From: Mucilaginibacter sp.
GTDB lineage: Bacteria; Bacteroidota; Bacteroidia; Sphingobacteriales; Sphingobacteriaceae
Assembly (NCBI GenBank): GCA_019235595.1
Contig: JAFAKI010000077.1
Span: forward strand, 1-5,264
Length of the DNA stretch: 5,264 nucleotides
Direction: 5' to 3'
The translations under genes and the position numbers were made by a program. Each line of letters starts with the position of its first letter. Positions within the stretch are counted from its first letter, which is position 1. Positions 1 through 4,864 of this stretch are shown piece by piece. Under the pieces are notes generated by a model, which searched no databases, was not told where the DNA came from, and was given only the letters and a program-made list of their open reading frames with translations.

Positions 1-416
1 CTGCCCGGCACCATGATGTTAGCAAGTTTTGGTACCTGCCCTAACCCTTCAATAGCTGAAGCTACCGAGATAGGTGGTGTAATAATACCATCAGCAAGCA
101 GTGTACCCGCGCCAATTATGGCCGGTATTGCAAGCCATTTACCATACCTTCTAACCAGTGCGTACAACGAGAATATACCACCTTCACCGTGATTATCGGC
201 CTGGAGGGTTATGAAAATGTATTTAAACGTTGTTTGCAACGTTAGCGTCCAGAAAACACAGGATATCGCACCGAATACAAAATCCACACTTGATGTGCCG
301 CCTTCCTGCAGCAGTGTTTGAAATGTGTAAAGGGGTGATGTTCCAATATCTCCGAAAATAATTCCGAGTGTGATCAGCAGTCCTGCCGCTGAAACTTTTT
401 TAAGATGGGGATTCAT
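1..416 (-). CDS. kup: KUP-family potassium uptake transporter, N-terminal part (runs off the left edge)
   Basis: This is an inner-membrane K+ uptake protein of the KUP/HAK/KT family, which imports potassium, probably with protons. Only the first 138 codons are in the window; family members usually exceed 600 residues. The visible part carries family hallmarks: GIIFGDIGTSPLYTF at residues 18-32 in the first membrane helix, with the conserved Asp23; ADNHGEGGIFSLYALVRR at residues 73-90; and ADGIITPPISV at residues 108-118 in a later helix. The ATG at 416-414 is chosen because the FGDIGTSPLY helix begins at the usual distance from it and no earlier in-frame start is needed. No Shine-Dalgarno sequence precedes it. 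A promoter match lies 30-60 bases upstream. The reading frame is intact up to the edge. The family assignment is firm; affinity and physiological role cannot be read from this fragment. Confidence 0.95.
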   Translation of the reverse strand, partial: MNPHLKKVSAAGLLITLGIIFGDIGTSPLYTFQTLLQEGGTSSVDFVFGAISCVFWTLTLQTTFKYIFITLQADNHGEGGIFSLYALVRRYGKWLAIPAIIGAGTLLADGIITPPISVASAIEGLGQVPKLANIMVPG

Positions 417-445
417 ATACGACCTAATGGGGCATTAAAAGCGCG

Positions 446-476
446 CAAATGTATTTAATATACTTAGTACAAGCAA
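446..476 (-). promoter_or_regulatory. Probable promoter of the kup gene (Bacteroidota type)
   Basis: Read on the minus strand, TTG at 476-474 is followed after 20 bases by TACATTTG at 453-446. This fits the TTG, 17-23 base gap, TAnnTTTG consensus described for Bacteroidota housekeeping promoters. Transcription would start near 440, giving a leader of about 25 bases before the kup ATG. The rest of the 417-665 gap is AT-rich. Apart from this promoter and the inverted repeat at 562-600, I see nothing recognisable in it, and no clear terminator for the thioredoxin gene that ends at 666. Confidence 0.6.
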
Positions 477-561
477 GTTAATTATTGCAATTTAATTAAG
501 ATGCTGTATAGATCACAGGATTTCTATCAAGAAAACAGCCAATAAATTGTTAATTAAATAA

Positions 562-600
562 TTACAATTCAATGATAAAGCCTCAAAATATCAATTGTAA
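562..600. repeat. 8-bp inverted repeat in the kup upstream region
   Basis: TTACAATT at 562-569 is mirrored by AATTGTAA at 593-600 with 23 bases between them. It lies more than 80 bases upstream of the putative kup -33 element and downstream of the thioredoxin stop. It could be an operator or chance pairing in AT-rich DNA; it has no T-tract that would make it a good terminator. Confidence 0.25.
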
Positions 601-665
601 AAAATGATTGGGCAGATATTGAAATTTTGATAAATCTTGATTTCGCAAAAAACTATGGAATTTAC

Positions 666-1112
666 CTATTTTTTTAGGGCTGCTTCGCCAAAGCTGATCA
701 GGTCAGGAGCTTTGATGTAGCCAACAGTACCCAAAACGGGCTCGCCTTTGGGATTAAAAATAATTAGTGTTGGATAAGCCTGCATACCCCACTGAGAAGC
801 CAGCTGCGGCCCCACGCCCTTCTCCATATCAATAGCCACATTGATAAAATTTTTGTTATAGAAATCTGCAGCCTTTTTGTTTCTGAAAGTGGTAGCCTTA
901 AGCATTTTACACGGCCCGCACCAGGTGGCATATGCATCTACAAATATGTACTTATGTTGGGCCGCGGCCTGTTTCAGCGCTTCGTGCCAGTCATCTTCAA
1001 TAAATACGATCTTTGAATTATATGGATTCTCACCTTGCGCCTTTGCGCCGGTGTGTGAAAAGATCAATAGAAAAGAGGTAAAAATCCCTATCAATAAGCT
1101 TTTATAGTTCAT
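666..1112 (-). CDS. Exported thioredoxin-fold protein with a WCGPCK active site
   Basis: The product is a 148-residue thioredoxin-like protein, probably acting in thiol-disulfide exchange in the periplasm. From the chosen start, residues 1-25 form a signal peptide: MNYK, a hydrophobic stretch, then a probable cleavage after AKA at residue 25. The thioredoxin fold follows. It includes an entry strand (YIFVDAYATW), the redox motif WCGPCK at residues 64-69 with Cys65 and Cys68, and the cis-proline segment AYPTLIIF with Pro114. The helix-strand layout resembles the Thioredoxin_7/DsbD C-terminal-like group rather than cytosolic TrxA. A longer frame opens at 1139, but its first codons lie inside a hairpin and would put a poor leader before the signal peptide, so the ATG at 1112-1110 is preferred. 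It lies 78 bases downstream of the DUF6600-type gene on the same strand, with a terminator-like hairpin between them. Redox partner and substrate are unknown. Confidence 0.88.
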   Translation of the reverse strand: MNYKSLLIGIFTSFLLIFSHTGAKAQGENPYNSKIVFIEDDWHEALKQAAAQHKYIFVDAYATWCGPCKMLKATTFRNKKAADFYNKNFINVAIDMEKGVGPQLASQWGMQAYPTLIIFNPKGEPVLGTVGYIKAPDLISFGEAALKK

Positions 1113-1128
1113 AACAATTTGGGTGCAC

Positions 1129-1168
1129 AAAAATAGCACATATACCTTTTACGGATATATGTGCTATT
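1129..1168 (-). terminator. Probable rho-independent terminator after the DUF6600-type gene
   Basis: AATAGCACATAT at 1132-1143 is a perfect 12-bp inverted repeat of ATATGTGCTATT at 1157-1168, with a 13-base loop whose outermost pair (1144/1156) can also form. On the minus strand the stem runs directly into five T residues (1133-1129). It starts 22 bases beyond the stop codon that ends at 1191. It also lies only 16-19 bases before the thioredoxin ATG, so it may act as an attenuator or partial terminator rather than a full stop. Confidence 0.7.
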
Positions 1169-1190
1169 GGTTATTGATGCAAAAAGTTTA

Positions 1191-2960
1191 TCACCTGTTG
1201 TCCGGCCTTCTTTCAGGCTGTTGTTTTGGTGGCTGCTGACGTTGCTGTTGTTGCTGTTGACGTTGTTGCTGCATTTGTTGCTGACGTTGCTGGGCTTGCT
1301 GTTGCTGTATCTGCTGCTGACGTTGCTGTTCCATTTGTTGCTGACGTTGTTGAGCCTGCTGTTGCTGCATTTGCTGCTGGCGCTGCTGTTCCATTTGCTG
1401 CTGACGTTGCTGAGCTTGTTGAGCCTGCTGCTGTTGACGCTGTTGCTGCATTTGCTGCTGGCGCTGCTGTTCCATCTGCTGCTGACGTTGCTGAGCTTGT
1501 TGAGCCTGAGCTTGTTGAGCCTGCTGCTGTTGACGCTGCTGTTCCATCTGCTGCTGACGTTGCTGGGCTTGTTGAGCCTGCTGCTGTTGCAACTGCTGCT
1601 GGCGTTGCTGCATTTGCTGTTGGCGTTGTTGATCAGCCTGCTGTTGACGCTGTTGTTGCAACTGCTGTTGGCGTTGCTGATCAGCCTGCTGCTGACGCTG
1701 CTGCATTTGTTGTTGGCGTTGCTGATCAGCTTGCTGCTGACGCTGTTGCTGTAATTGTTGTTGGCGTTGCTGATCAGCTTGCTGCTGACGTTGCTGTTGT
1801 GCACGCTGTTGGTCGATTTGCTGTTGGCGTTGTTGTTGTTGTTGTTGTTGCAGTTGATCGACCTGTTGCTGCTTTTGCTGCTGTGCCCGTTGTTGATCTA
1901 CCTGTTGCTGTTGCCCACGGTTCCCATTGGGTTGATTAGCTTCAGGACGATTATTAGGCTGCGCCTGGTTTGGCCTGTTATTCGGCTGTATTACATTTGG
2001 ACGATTGGGCTCAACCCGGTTAACTGGTTGATTAGGCGTAGGTACCGGCCGGTTATTGTTTACATGCACCACCCTGTTGTCAGGCGTATTACTACGCGCT
2101 ATGCTAGCCAAACGTGCAGCGGCCACATTGTTAAAACCACCACCATTAGCGATTCTTTGATCAGGGTGCTGATTCCTGTATTCGTTTGCATCAACTATTC
2201 TTGCCGGACGTGCATCAGGCGCCTTCTGTACCGCAGGACGATAAATGTTAACGGTATTACGTGTTACACTTGCAACACCCGGTCTGCTTGCATTATTGAT
2301 ATTATACACCCTCACGTCGTTGTGTGTAACCTGTCTGATCTCTTGCACACGTGGACCGCTTATATAAGTTACGTTATTATTAACATATGTATTATTAATA
2401 ACGGTGGTATTATGGATAATGGTCACCGAGCGCTCACGAGGCACATAATAGTTATATATCCTTGGACTTGTAATATAAGCCTGTGGAGCACATGTCCAAT
2501 AATAATCCGGTGCGTCATAACCGCCGCCGATGGTTATGCTGATACTAATGCCCGGTCTTAGAGGTGCCCAGCCATAATAGCCGCCACCATGACGCCAGCA
2601 TACCCATGCGGGTGCCCATTGGTGGCCGGGTATCCATTCCCATCCGTAGTAATCATCATAGCGCCAGCGGCCATAGTGAAATGGAGCCCAGCCCCATTCA
2701 TAGTCTGAAACCCAGGTATTGCCGTAATCGGTTATTACCCAGTGGCCGCGTGTAGCATATGGCCTGAAGTCGCCCTGCACATCTGGTATCCAAACTTCGC
2801 CATATTCAGGGTCACTTACCCATGTACCATACGGTTCCAGTTCGTTGTAAAATTCCTGGTCAGAAATATAGCCCCCTTGGGCCATACTTTTGCCGGGGAT
2901 AACCAGTGACAATAACATCACCAGTAAACCTATTCCCCATATTTTATTTAAGCTTTTCAT
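1191..2960 (-). CDS. Secreted DUF6600-type protein with a long glutamine-rich repeat tail
   Basis: A 589-residue exported protein of unknown function. Residues 1-27 form a signal peptide (MKSLNKIWG, hydrophobic core, SMA then Gln28). Residues about 36-135 match the DUF6600 pattern, rich in Trp, Tyr and Gly: EPYGTWV, YGEVWIPDV, RPYATRGHWV, GNTWV, WGWAPFHYGRW, GWEWIPGHQWAPAWVCWR and YYGWAPL in order. Residues 136-235 are a linker rich in Tyr, Asn and Val. Residues 300-350 are rich in Pro, Asn and Arg. Residues 351-580 are a repetitive segment in which 158 of 230 residues are Gln, spaced by Arg, Ala, Met, Asp and Glu, and the end is PPKQQPERRPDNR. No membrane anchor or sorting domain is visible, so a periplasmic or surface location is inferred. 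The ATG at 2960-2958 is the only start that gives a proper signal peptide. The domain call is from memory of the family's pattern. The Gln-rich tail might be disordered, helical or self-associating. Confidence 0.88.
   Translation of the reverse strand: MKSLNKIWGIGLLVMLLSLVIPGKSMAQGGYISDQEFYNELEPYGTWVSDPEYGEVWIPDVQGDFRPYATRGHWVITDYGNTWVSDYEWGWAPFHYGRWRYDDYYGWEWIPGHQWAPAWVCWRHGGGYYGWAPLRPGISISITIGGGYDAPDYYWTCAPQAYITSPRIYNYYVPRERSVTIIHNTTVINNTYVNNNVTYISGPRVQEIRQVTHNDVRVYNINNASRPGVASVTRNTVNIYRPAVQKAPDARPARIVDANEYRNQHPDQRIANGGGFNNVAAARLASIARSNTPDNRVVHVNNNRPVPTPNQPVNRVEPNRPNVIQPNNRPNQAQPNNRPEANQPNGNRGQQQQVDQQRAQQQKQQQVDQLQQQQQQQRQQQIDQQRAQQQRQQQADQQRQQQLQQQRQQQADQQRQQQMQQRQQQADQQRQQQLQQQRQQQADQQRQQQMQQRQQQLQQQQAQQAQQRQQQMEQQRQQQQAQQAQAQQAQQRQQQMEQQRQQQMQQQRQQQQAQQAQQRQQQMEQQRQQQMQQQQAQQRQQQMEQQRQQQIQQQQAQQRQQQMQQQRQQQQQQRQQPPKQQPERRPDNR
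1236..1415 (-). repeat. Three tandem 60-bp units in the C-terminal Gln-rich tract
   Basis: Residues 516-535, 536-555 and 556-575 are 20-residue units beginning AQQRQQQM, with Arg at positions 4 and 12 of each unit. Units one and two differ by six synonymous codon changes and one conservative Met/Ile change. The third unit is more divergent (MQQQRQQQQQQ in place of MEQQRQQQ). Confidence 0.85.
1593..1778 (-). repeat. Tandem 93-bp duplication within the Gln-rich tract
   Basis: Two adjacent 93-bp units, 1686-1778 (residues 395-425) and 1593-1685 (residues 426-456), encode identical 31-residue blocks. Each block consists of a 16-residue unit starting ADQQRQQQLQQQ and a 15-residue unit starting ADQQRQQQMQQ. 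By hand alignment the DNA copies differ at 9 codons of 31, all synonymous: mostly CAG/CAA, plus CGC/CGT and CTG-type/TTA Leu changes. Confidence 0.9.
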
Positions 2961-3003
2961 CAGATAGATATTGTTTTAAACTGGCGAAGGCATCGTATTC
3001 CAT
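2944..3003 (-). CDS. Possible 19-codon upstream ORF overlapping the DUF6600-type start
   Basis: An ATG at 3003-3001 opens a 19-residue frame beginning MEYDAFASLKQ and ending in TAA at 2946-2944, so it overlaps the first 17 bases of the DUF6600-type gene in another frame. It is preceded by GAGAGGTATT, which contains a five-base match (GAGGT) to the classical Shine-Dalgarno sequence and is the only such match I noticed before a start here. A second short frame (3019-2960) ends in TGA, overlapping the DUF6600-type ATG as TGATG. Either could couple translation. Both may equally be chance, since frames this short are common and no homology is recognised. Confidence 0.2.
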   Translation of the reverse strand: MEYDAFASLKQYLSDEKLK

Positions 3004-3046
3004 AATACCTCTCGCTCATATTTTATAATATTAATATATATTTTGA

Positions 3047-3090
3047 TTTGTAAAACATTAAAACGTTTAACCTTATAATTGTTTTACAAA
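3047..3090. promoter_or_regulatory. Operator-like 11-bp inverted repeat in the divergent intergenic region
   Basis: TTTGTAAAACA at 3047-3057 is perfectly mirrored by TGTTTTACAAA at 3080-3090, separated by 22 bases that include the small palindrome AAACGTTT (3061-3068). It lies between the divergent DUF6600-type gene (start 2960) and the oxygenase gene (start 3192), upstream of both. The half-sites are about 33 bp apart centre to centre, close to three helical turns, so a looped or double-dimer regulator is possible. I could not find an exact TAnnTTTG promoter for the DUF6600-type gene. Confidence 0.4.
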
Positions 3091-3140
3091 ATATATGCCG
3101 ACACATTACACTCCGATGACCAAAATTTATTCACAAAAGG

Positions 3141-3169
3141 TTGAGGTGGGTCAGTAATTAATATTTTTG
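3141..3169 (+). promoter_or_regulatory. Probable promoter of the oxygenase gene (Bacteroidota type)
   Basis: TTG at 3141-3143, an 18-base gap, then TATTTTTG at 3162-3169 fits the TTG, 17-23 base gap, TAnnTTTG consensus. Transcription would start near 3175, giving a leader of about 15-18 bases before the ATG at 3192. No Shine-Dalgarno sequence is present, as is usual in this phylum. Confidence 0.6.
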
Positions 3170-3191
3170 TTCCTATCCACACATTAACACT

Positions 3192-4154
3192 ATGAGTACA
3201 GTTCATATTCCGCGACTAGACCTTAATTCCTACATTAACGGCACTGTCGAGCAAAAGAAACGCTTCTCGGATGATATTGGCAAAGCCTTTAATGAAACCG
3301 GGTTTGTTACCATTACCAACCATGGCCTCAGTAAAGAACTGATAGACAAGCTGTATGAGCAGGTGATCAGCCTGTTTAAATTACCTGAAGACATTAAATT
3401 GAAATACGAAATAGCCGAGCTGTCAGGCCAGCGCGGATACACCAGCAAGGGCAGGGAAACTGCTAAAGGTTTCAAAGTACCGGACCTGAAAGAATTTTGG
3501 CAGATCGGTCAGACAGTAACTGATAATGACCCGGTTAAGAACGAATACCCAGAGAATTTGACAGTAACCGAGCTCCCTGAATTTAACTCAACCACCCGCG
3601 AAGTGTATCAAAAACTGGAGGATGCCGGGAAACATCTGCTGCGCGCCATTGCAGTTTATCTTGACCTGCCTGAGAATTATTTTGATGATAAAGTGCACAA
3701 CGGAAACTCCATTTTGCGAACACTGCATTACTTTCCTATAGAAGACCCTGATACGTTACCACCTGATGCAGTAAGGGCCGGTGCACATGAAGACATCAAC
3801 CTGATCACTTTATTAATTGGCGCCAGCGCGGACGGCCTTGAGCTGCTCACACGCGAGAATGAGTGGTTCCCGGTTAAAGCATATGGCGAAGACGTGGTAG
3901 TAAATGTTGGAGACATGCTGCAACGCCTTACCAACAACAAATTAAAATCGACCACACACCGCGTAGTAAATCCCCCGCGCGAGCAAATGAAAAACTCACG
4001 TTACTCAGTACCTTTTTTCCTTCATCCAAAATCGGATATGGATCTTACCAGTCTGGAATCCTGTATTGATGCCGAGCATCCAAAACTGTATAGCGACATG
4101 ACTGCGGGTGAGTATTTGGATGAAAGATTAAGGGAGATTGGACTCAAAAAATAA
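3192..4154 (+). CDS. Isopenicillin N synthase-family Fe(II)/2-oxoglutarate-dependent oxygenase
   Basis: A 320-residue cytoplasmic non-heme iron oxygenase. The N-terminal domain typical of the family is present: IPRLDL at residues 6-11, then ETGFVTITNHGL at residues 35-46. The jelly-roll core holds the 2-His-1-Asp iron site as H199-E-D201 (GAHEDINLITLL) and H256 (STTHRVVNP). It also has the co-substrate motif R270-Y-S272 (SRYSVPFF), which in relatives binds the 2-oxoglutarate carboxylate. Length and motif spacing match intact family members, so it should be active. Most of the family uses 2-oxoglutarate and O2 to oxidise a small molecule; true isopenicillin N synthases use none. No peptide synthetase or other biosynthetic gene lies beside it, so beta-lactam synthesis is not supported and the substrate is unknown. 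It appears to be a single-gene unit: it has its own promoter match, a divergent upstream neighbour and a convergent downstream neighbour. The ATG at 3192 begins directly with the MSTVHIPRLDL strand expected at the family's N-terminus. Confidence 0.93.
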   Translation: MSTVHIPRLDLNSYINGTVEQKKRFSDDIGKAFNETGFVTITNHGLSKELIDKLYEQVISLFKLPEDIKLKYEIAELSGQRGYTSKGRETAKGFKVPDLKEFWQIGQTVTDNDPVKNEYPENLTVTELPEFNSTTREVYQKLEDAGKHLLRAIAVYLDLPENYFDDKVHNGNSILRTLHYFPIEDPDTLPPDAVRAGAHEDINLITLLIGASADGLELLTRENEWFPVKAYGEDVVVNVGDMLQRLTNNKLKSTTHRVVNPPREQMKNSRYSVPFFLHPKSDMDLTSLESCIDAEHPKLYSDMTAGEYLDERLREIGLKK

Positions 4155-4165
4155 GCTGGCAGTGG

Positions 4166-4373
4166 GCAGTTGGCAGTAATTATAACCAATGTTATTTCGA
4201 ACGAACTGGCGGTGGAGTTGTGTTTAGGGGTGAGGAGAAAACTTATACGATATGCAAAGTCCGCTATGCGTGATGCAGAAAATTTCTCACCCGCGCCCAT
4301 CACTTAACCCATTCTGCGGATTCGAAATGACATCTTTTTTTATGCAAACAGCGCACCGTCAACTGCCAACTGC
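4166..4373. repeat. Outer inverted repeat flanking the convergent intergenic element
   Basis: GCAGTTGGCAGT at 4166-4177 is perfectly mirrored by ACTGCCAACTGC at 4362-4373. Each arm is part of a short direct reiteration of the GCAGT(T)GGCAGT type (GGCAGTGGGCAGTTGGCAGT at 4158-4177; GTCAACTGCCAACTGC at 4358-4373). The arms enclose the 145-bp palindromic element. The right arm's last base is the final base of the membrane-protein stop codon, and the left arm starts 11 bases after the oxygenase stop. Such repeats are likely dispersed in the genome, but only this one is visible here. Confidence 0.75.
4189..4333. repeat. 145-bp palindromic intergenic repeat with TTTCGAA/TTCGAAA ends
   Basis: The ends ATGTTATTTCGAA (4189-4201) and TTCGAAATGACAT (4321-4333) are inverted with one mismatch that a G-U pair would tolerate. 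Inside, GGGTGAG (4228-4234) pairs with CTCACCC (4286-4292), so the transcript can fold into a long interrupted hairpin. There is no coding capacity for a transposase, and I see no target duplication at the ends. I recall similar elements with internal GTGAGAAA/TTTCTCAC arms scattered between genes in Sphingobacteriaceae, but could not check this. On the plus strand seven T residues follow at 4335-4341, so it may also terminate the oxygenase transcript between these convergent genes. Confidence 0.75.
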
Positions 4374-4864
4374 TACTTCTTCATTTCCCCATTAATAGCT
4401 CGCAAAAACTCGTCCGGGTGACGTGAGCCGATGATGTATATTAAACCATCGCGATCGGTAAGGTGTATAGCTTCGCTTCCGGAGGTGTAAAAACGGATAG
4501 TTCCTTTTTGGTGCAGATTATAAACCGGATTGTTCAGAAAGTACCGGCTATATTTTCCTTTTTCTACCTTAACAATGCTATTCAGGTCGATTTTTACCAG
4601 CCGGGTAGTCCACAGCCCGTCGATCAGGATGCTTTTATTATAAACACGGGTGCGGAAATGCAGCAAAAAACCCATAATAATGGATATGATGATGATACCA
4701 AACCCCACCACGGCTAAAACCTCCGATTTATTTTGCTCGTCCGTAAAAAAATCAAAAGTATAGGCAGCAAAACAGAATGTAGCCAGTACCAAACGAATGG
4801 TAACAGGTATCCACTCGCGGCCGAGGTATTGCTTCTCAACAAAAACTGGTTTTTCTACAGTCAT
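4373..4864 (-). CDS. Two-helix membrane protein with a PH-like C-terminal part, function unknown
   Basis: A 163-residue protein that I do not recognise as a named family. Residues about 21-40 (VTIRLVLATFCFAAYTFDFF) and 49-69 (VLAVVGFGIIIISIIMGFLL) are predicted membrane helices joined by a short polar loop. The rest (residues about 71-163) alternates short beta-type stretches: SILIDGLW, TRLVKIDLNSIVKVEKG, GTIRFYTS, AIHLTD and LIYIIGSRHPDEFLRAI. This resembles the bacterial PH-like (bPH) architecture of two helices followed by a PH-fold barrel and a closing helix; that is inference from layout only. The start ATG (4864-4862) overlaps the tilS stop as ATGA, so translation is probably coupled and the two share a transcript. 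It ends inside the convergent repeat. Such small proteins may assist envelope processes, but nothing here fixes a role. Confidence 0.82.
   Translation of the reverse strand: MTVEKPVFVEKQYLGREWIPVTIRLVLATFCFAAYTFDFFTDEQNKSEVLAVVGFGIIIISIIMGFLLHFRTRVYNKSILIDGLWTTRLVKIDLNSIVKVEKGKYSRYFLNNPVYNLHQKGTIRFYTSGSEAIHLTDRDGLIYIIGSRHPDEFLRAINGEMKK

Larger units (their letters stand above)
1226..1913 (-). repeat. Gln-rich coding repeat tract (CAG/CAA codons)
   Basis: This tract encodes residues 350-579 of the DUF6600-type protein. On the plus strand it appears as mixed CTG and TTG triplets, interrupted regularly by ACG or GCG (Arg), AGC (Ala), ATC (Asp) and CAT (Met). The longest pure microsatellite is seven TTG triplets at 1830-1850 (seven CAA codons). 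The triplet composition lacks stop codons in most frames and so creates several long false reading frames on both strands, rich in Leu, Ala/Val or Ser/Asn. Confidence 0.95.

Noticed and set aside
1113..1139. Upstream start (1139) for the thioredoxin-fold protein
   Set aside because: The extra nine residues lie inside the terminator-like hairpin and precede a normal signal peptide that starts at 1112.
1236..1778. Regular repeats considered as a CRISPR array or tandem non-coding satellite
   Set aside because: The repeats are in-frame coding units without unique spacers, and their divergence is silent at codon level.
1109..1804. Ser/Asn-rich open frame on the minus strand, out of phase with the DUF6600-type gene
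   Set aside because: It is the CAG tract read in another phase (AGC/AAC codons), running through the hairpin and into the thioredoxin start region. No independent coding signal.
1161..1939. Long open frames opposite the Gln-rich tract (Leu-rich 1161-1754, Ala/Val-rich 1226-1939, both plus strand)
   Set aside because: They are artefacts of CTG/TTG triplets that contain no stop codon in these frames. Composition is monotonous, there are no plausible domains, and the minus frame has a signal peptide and an ordered domain.
1755..2561. 268-codon plus-strand frame opposite the DUF6600-type gene
   Set aside because: Leu-rich repeat shadow followed by Ile/Thr/Cys-rich nonsense with no recognisable fold; the minus-strand protein is clearly the real gene.
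3192..4154. True isopenicillin N synthase / beta-lactam biosynthesis
   Set aside because: Only family-level motifs are seen, and no ACV synthetase or other pathway gene is adjacent.
4022..4303. 93-codon minus-strand frame at the oxygenase 3' end and the intergenic repeat
   Set aside because: It starts inside the palindromic repeat and continues antisense to a well-supported oxygenase. Such repeat-derived peptides are typical false predictions.
4189..4333. Miniature inverted-repeat transposon (MITE)
   Set aside because: The inverted ends fit, but no target-site duplication is visible and no transposase of matching ends is in the window; kept as a palindromic repeat only.
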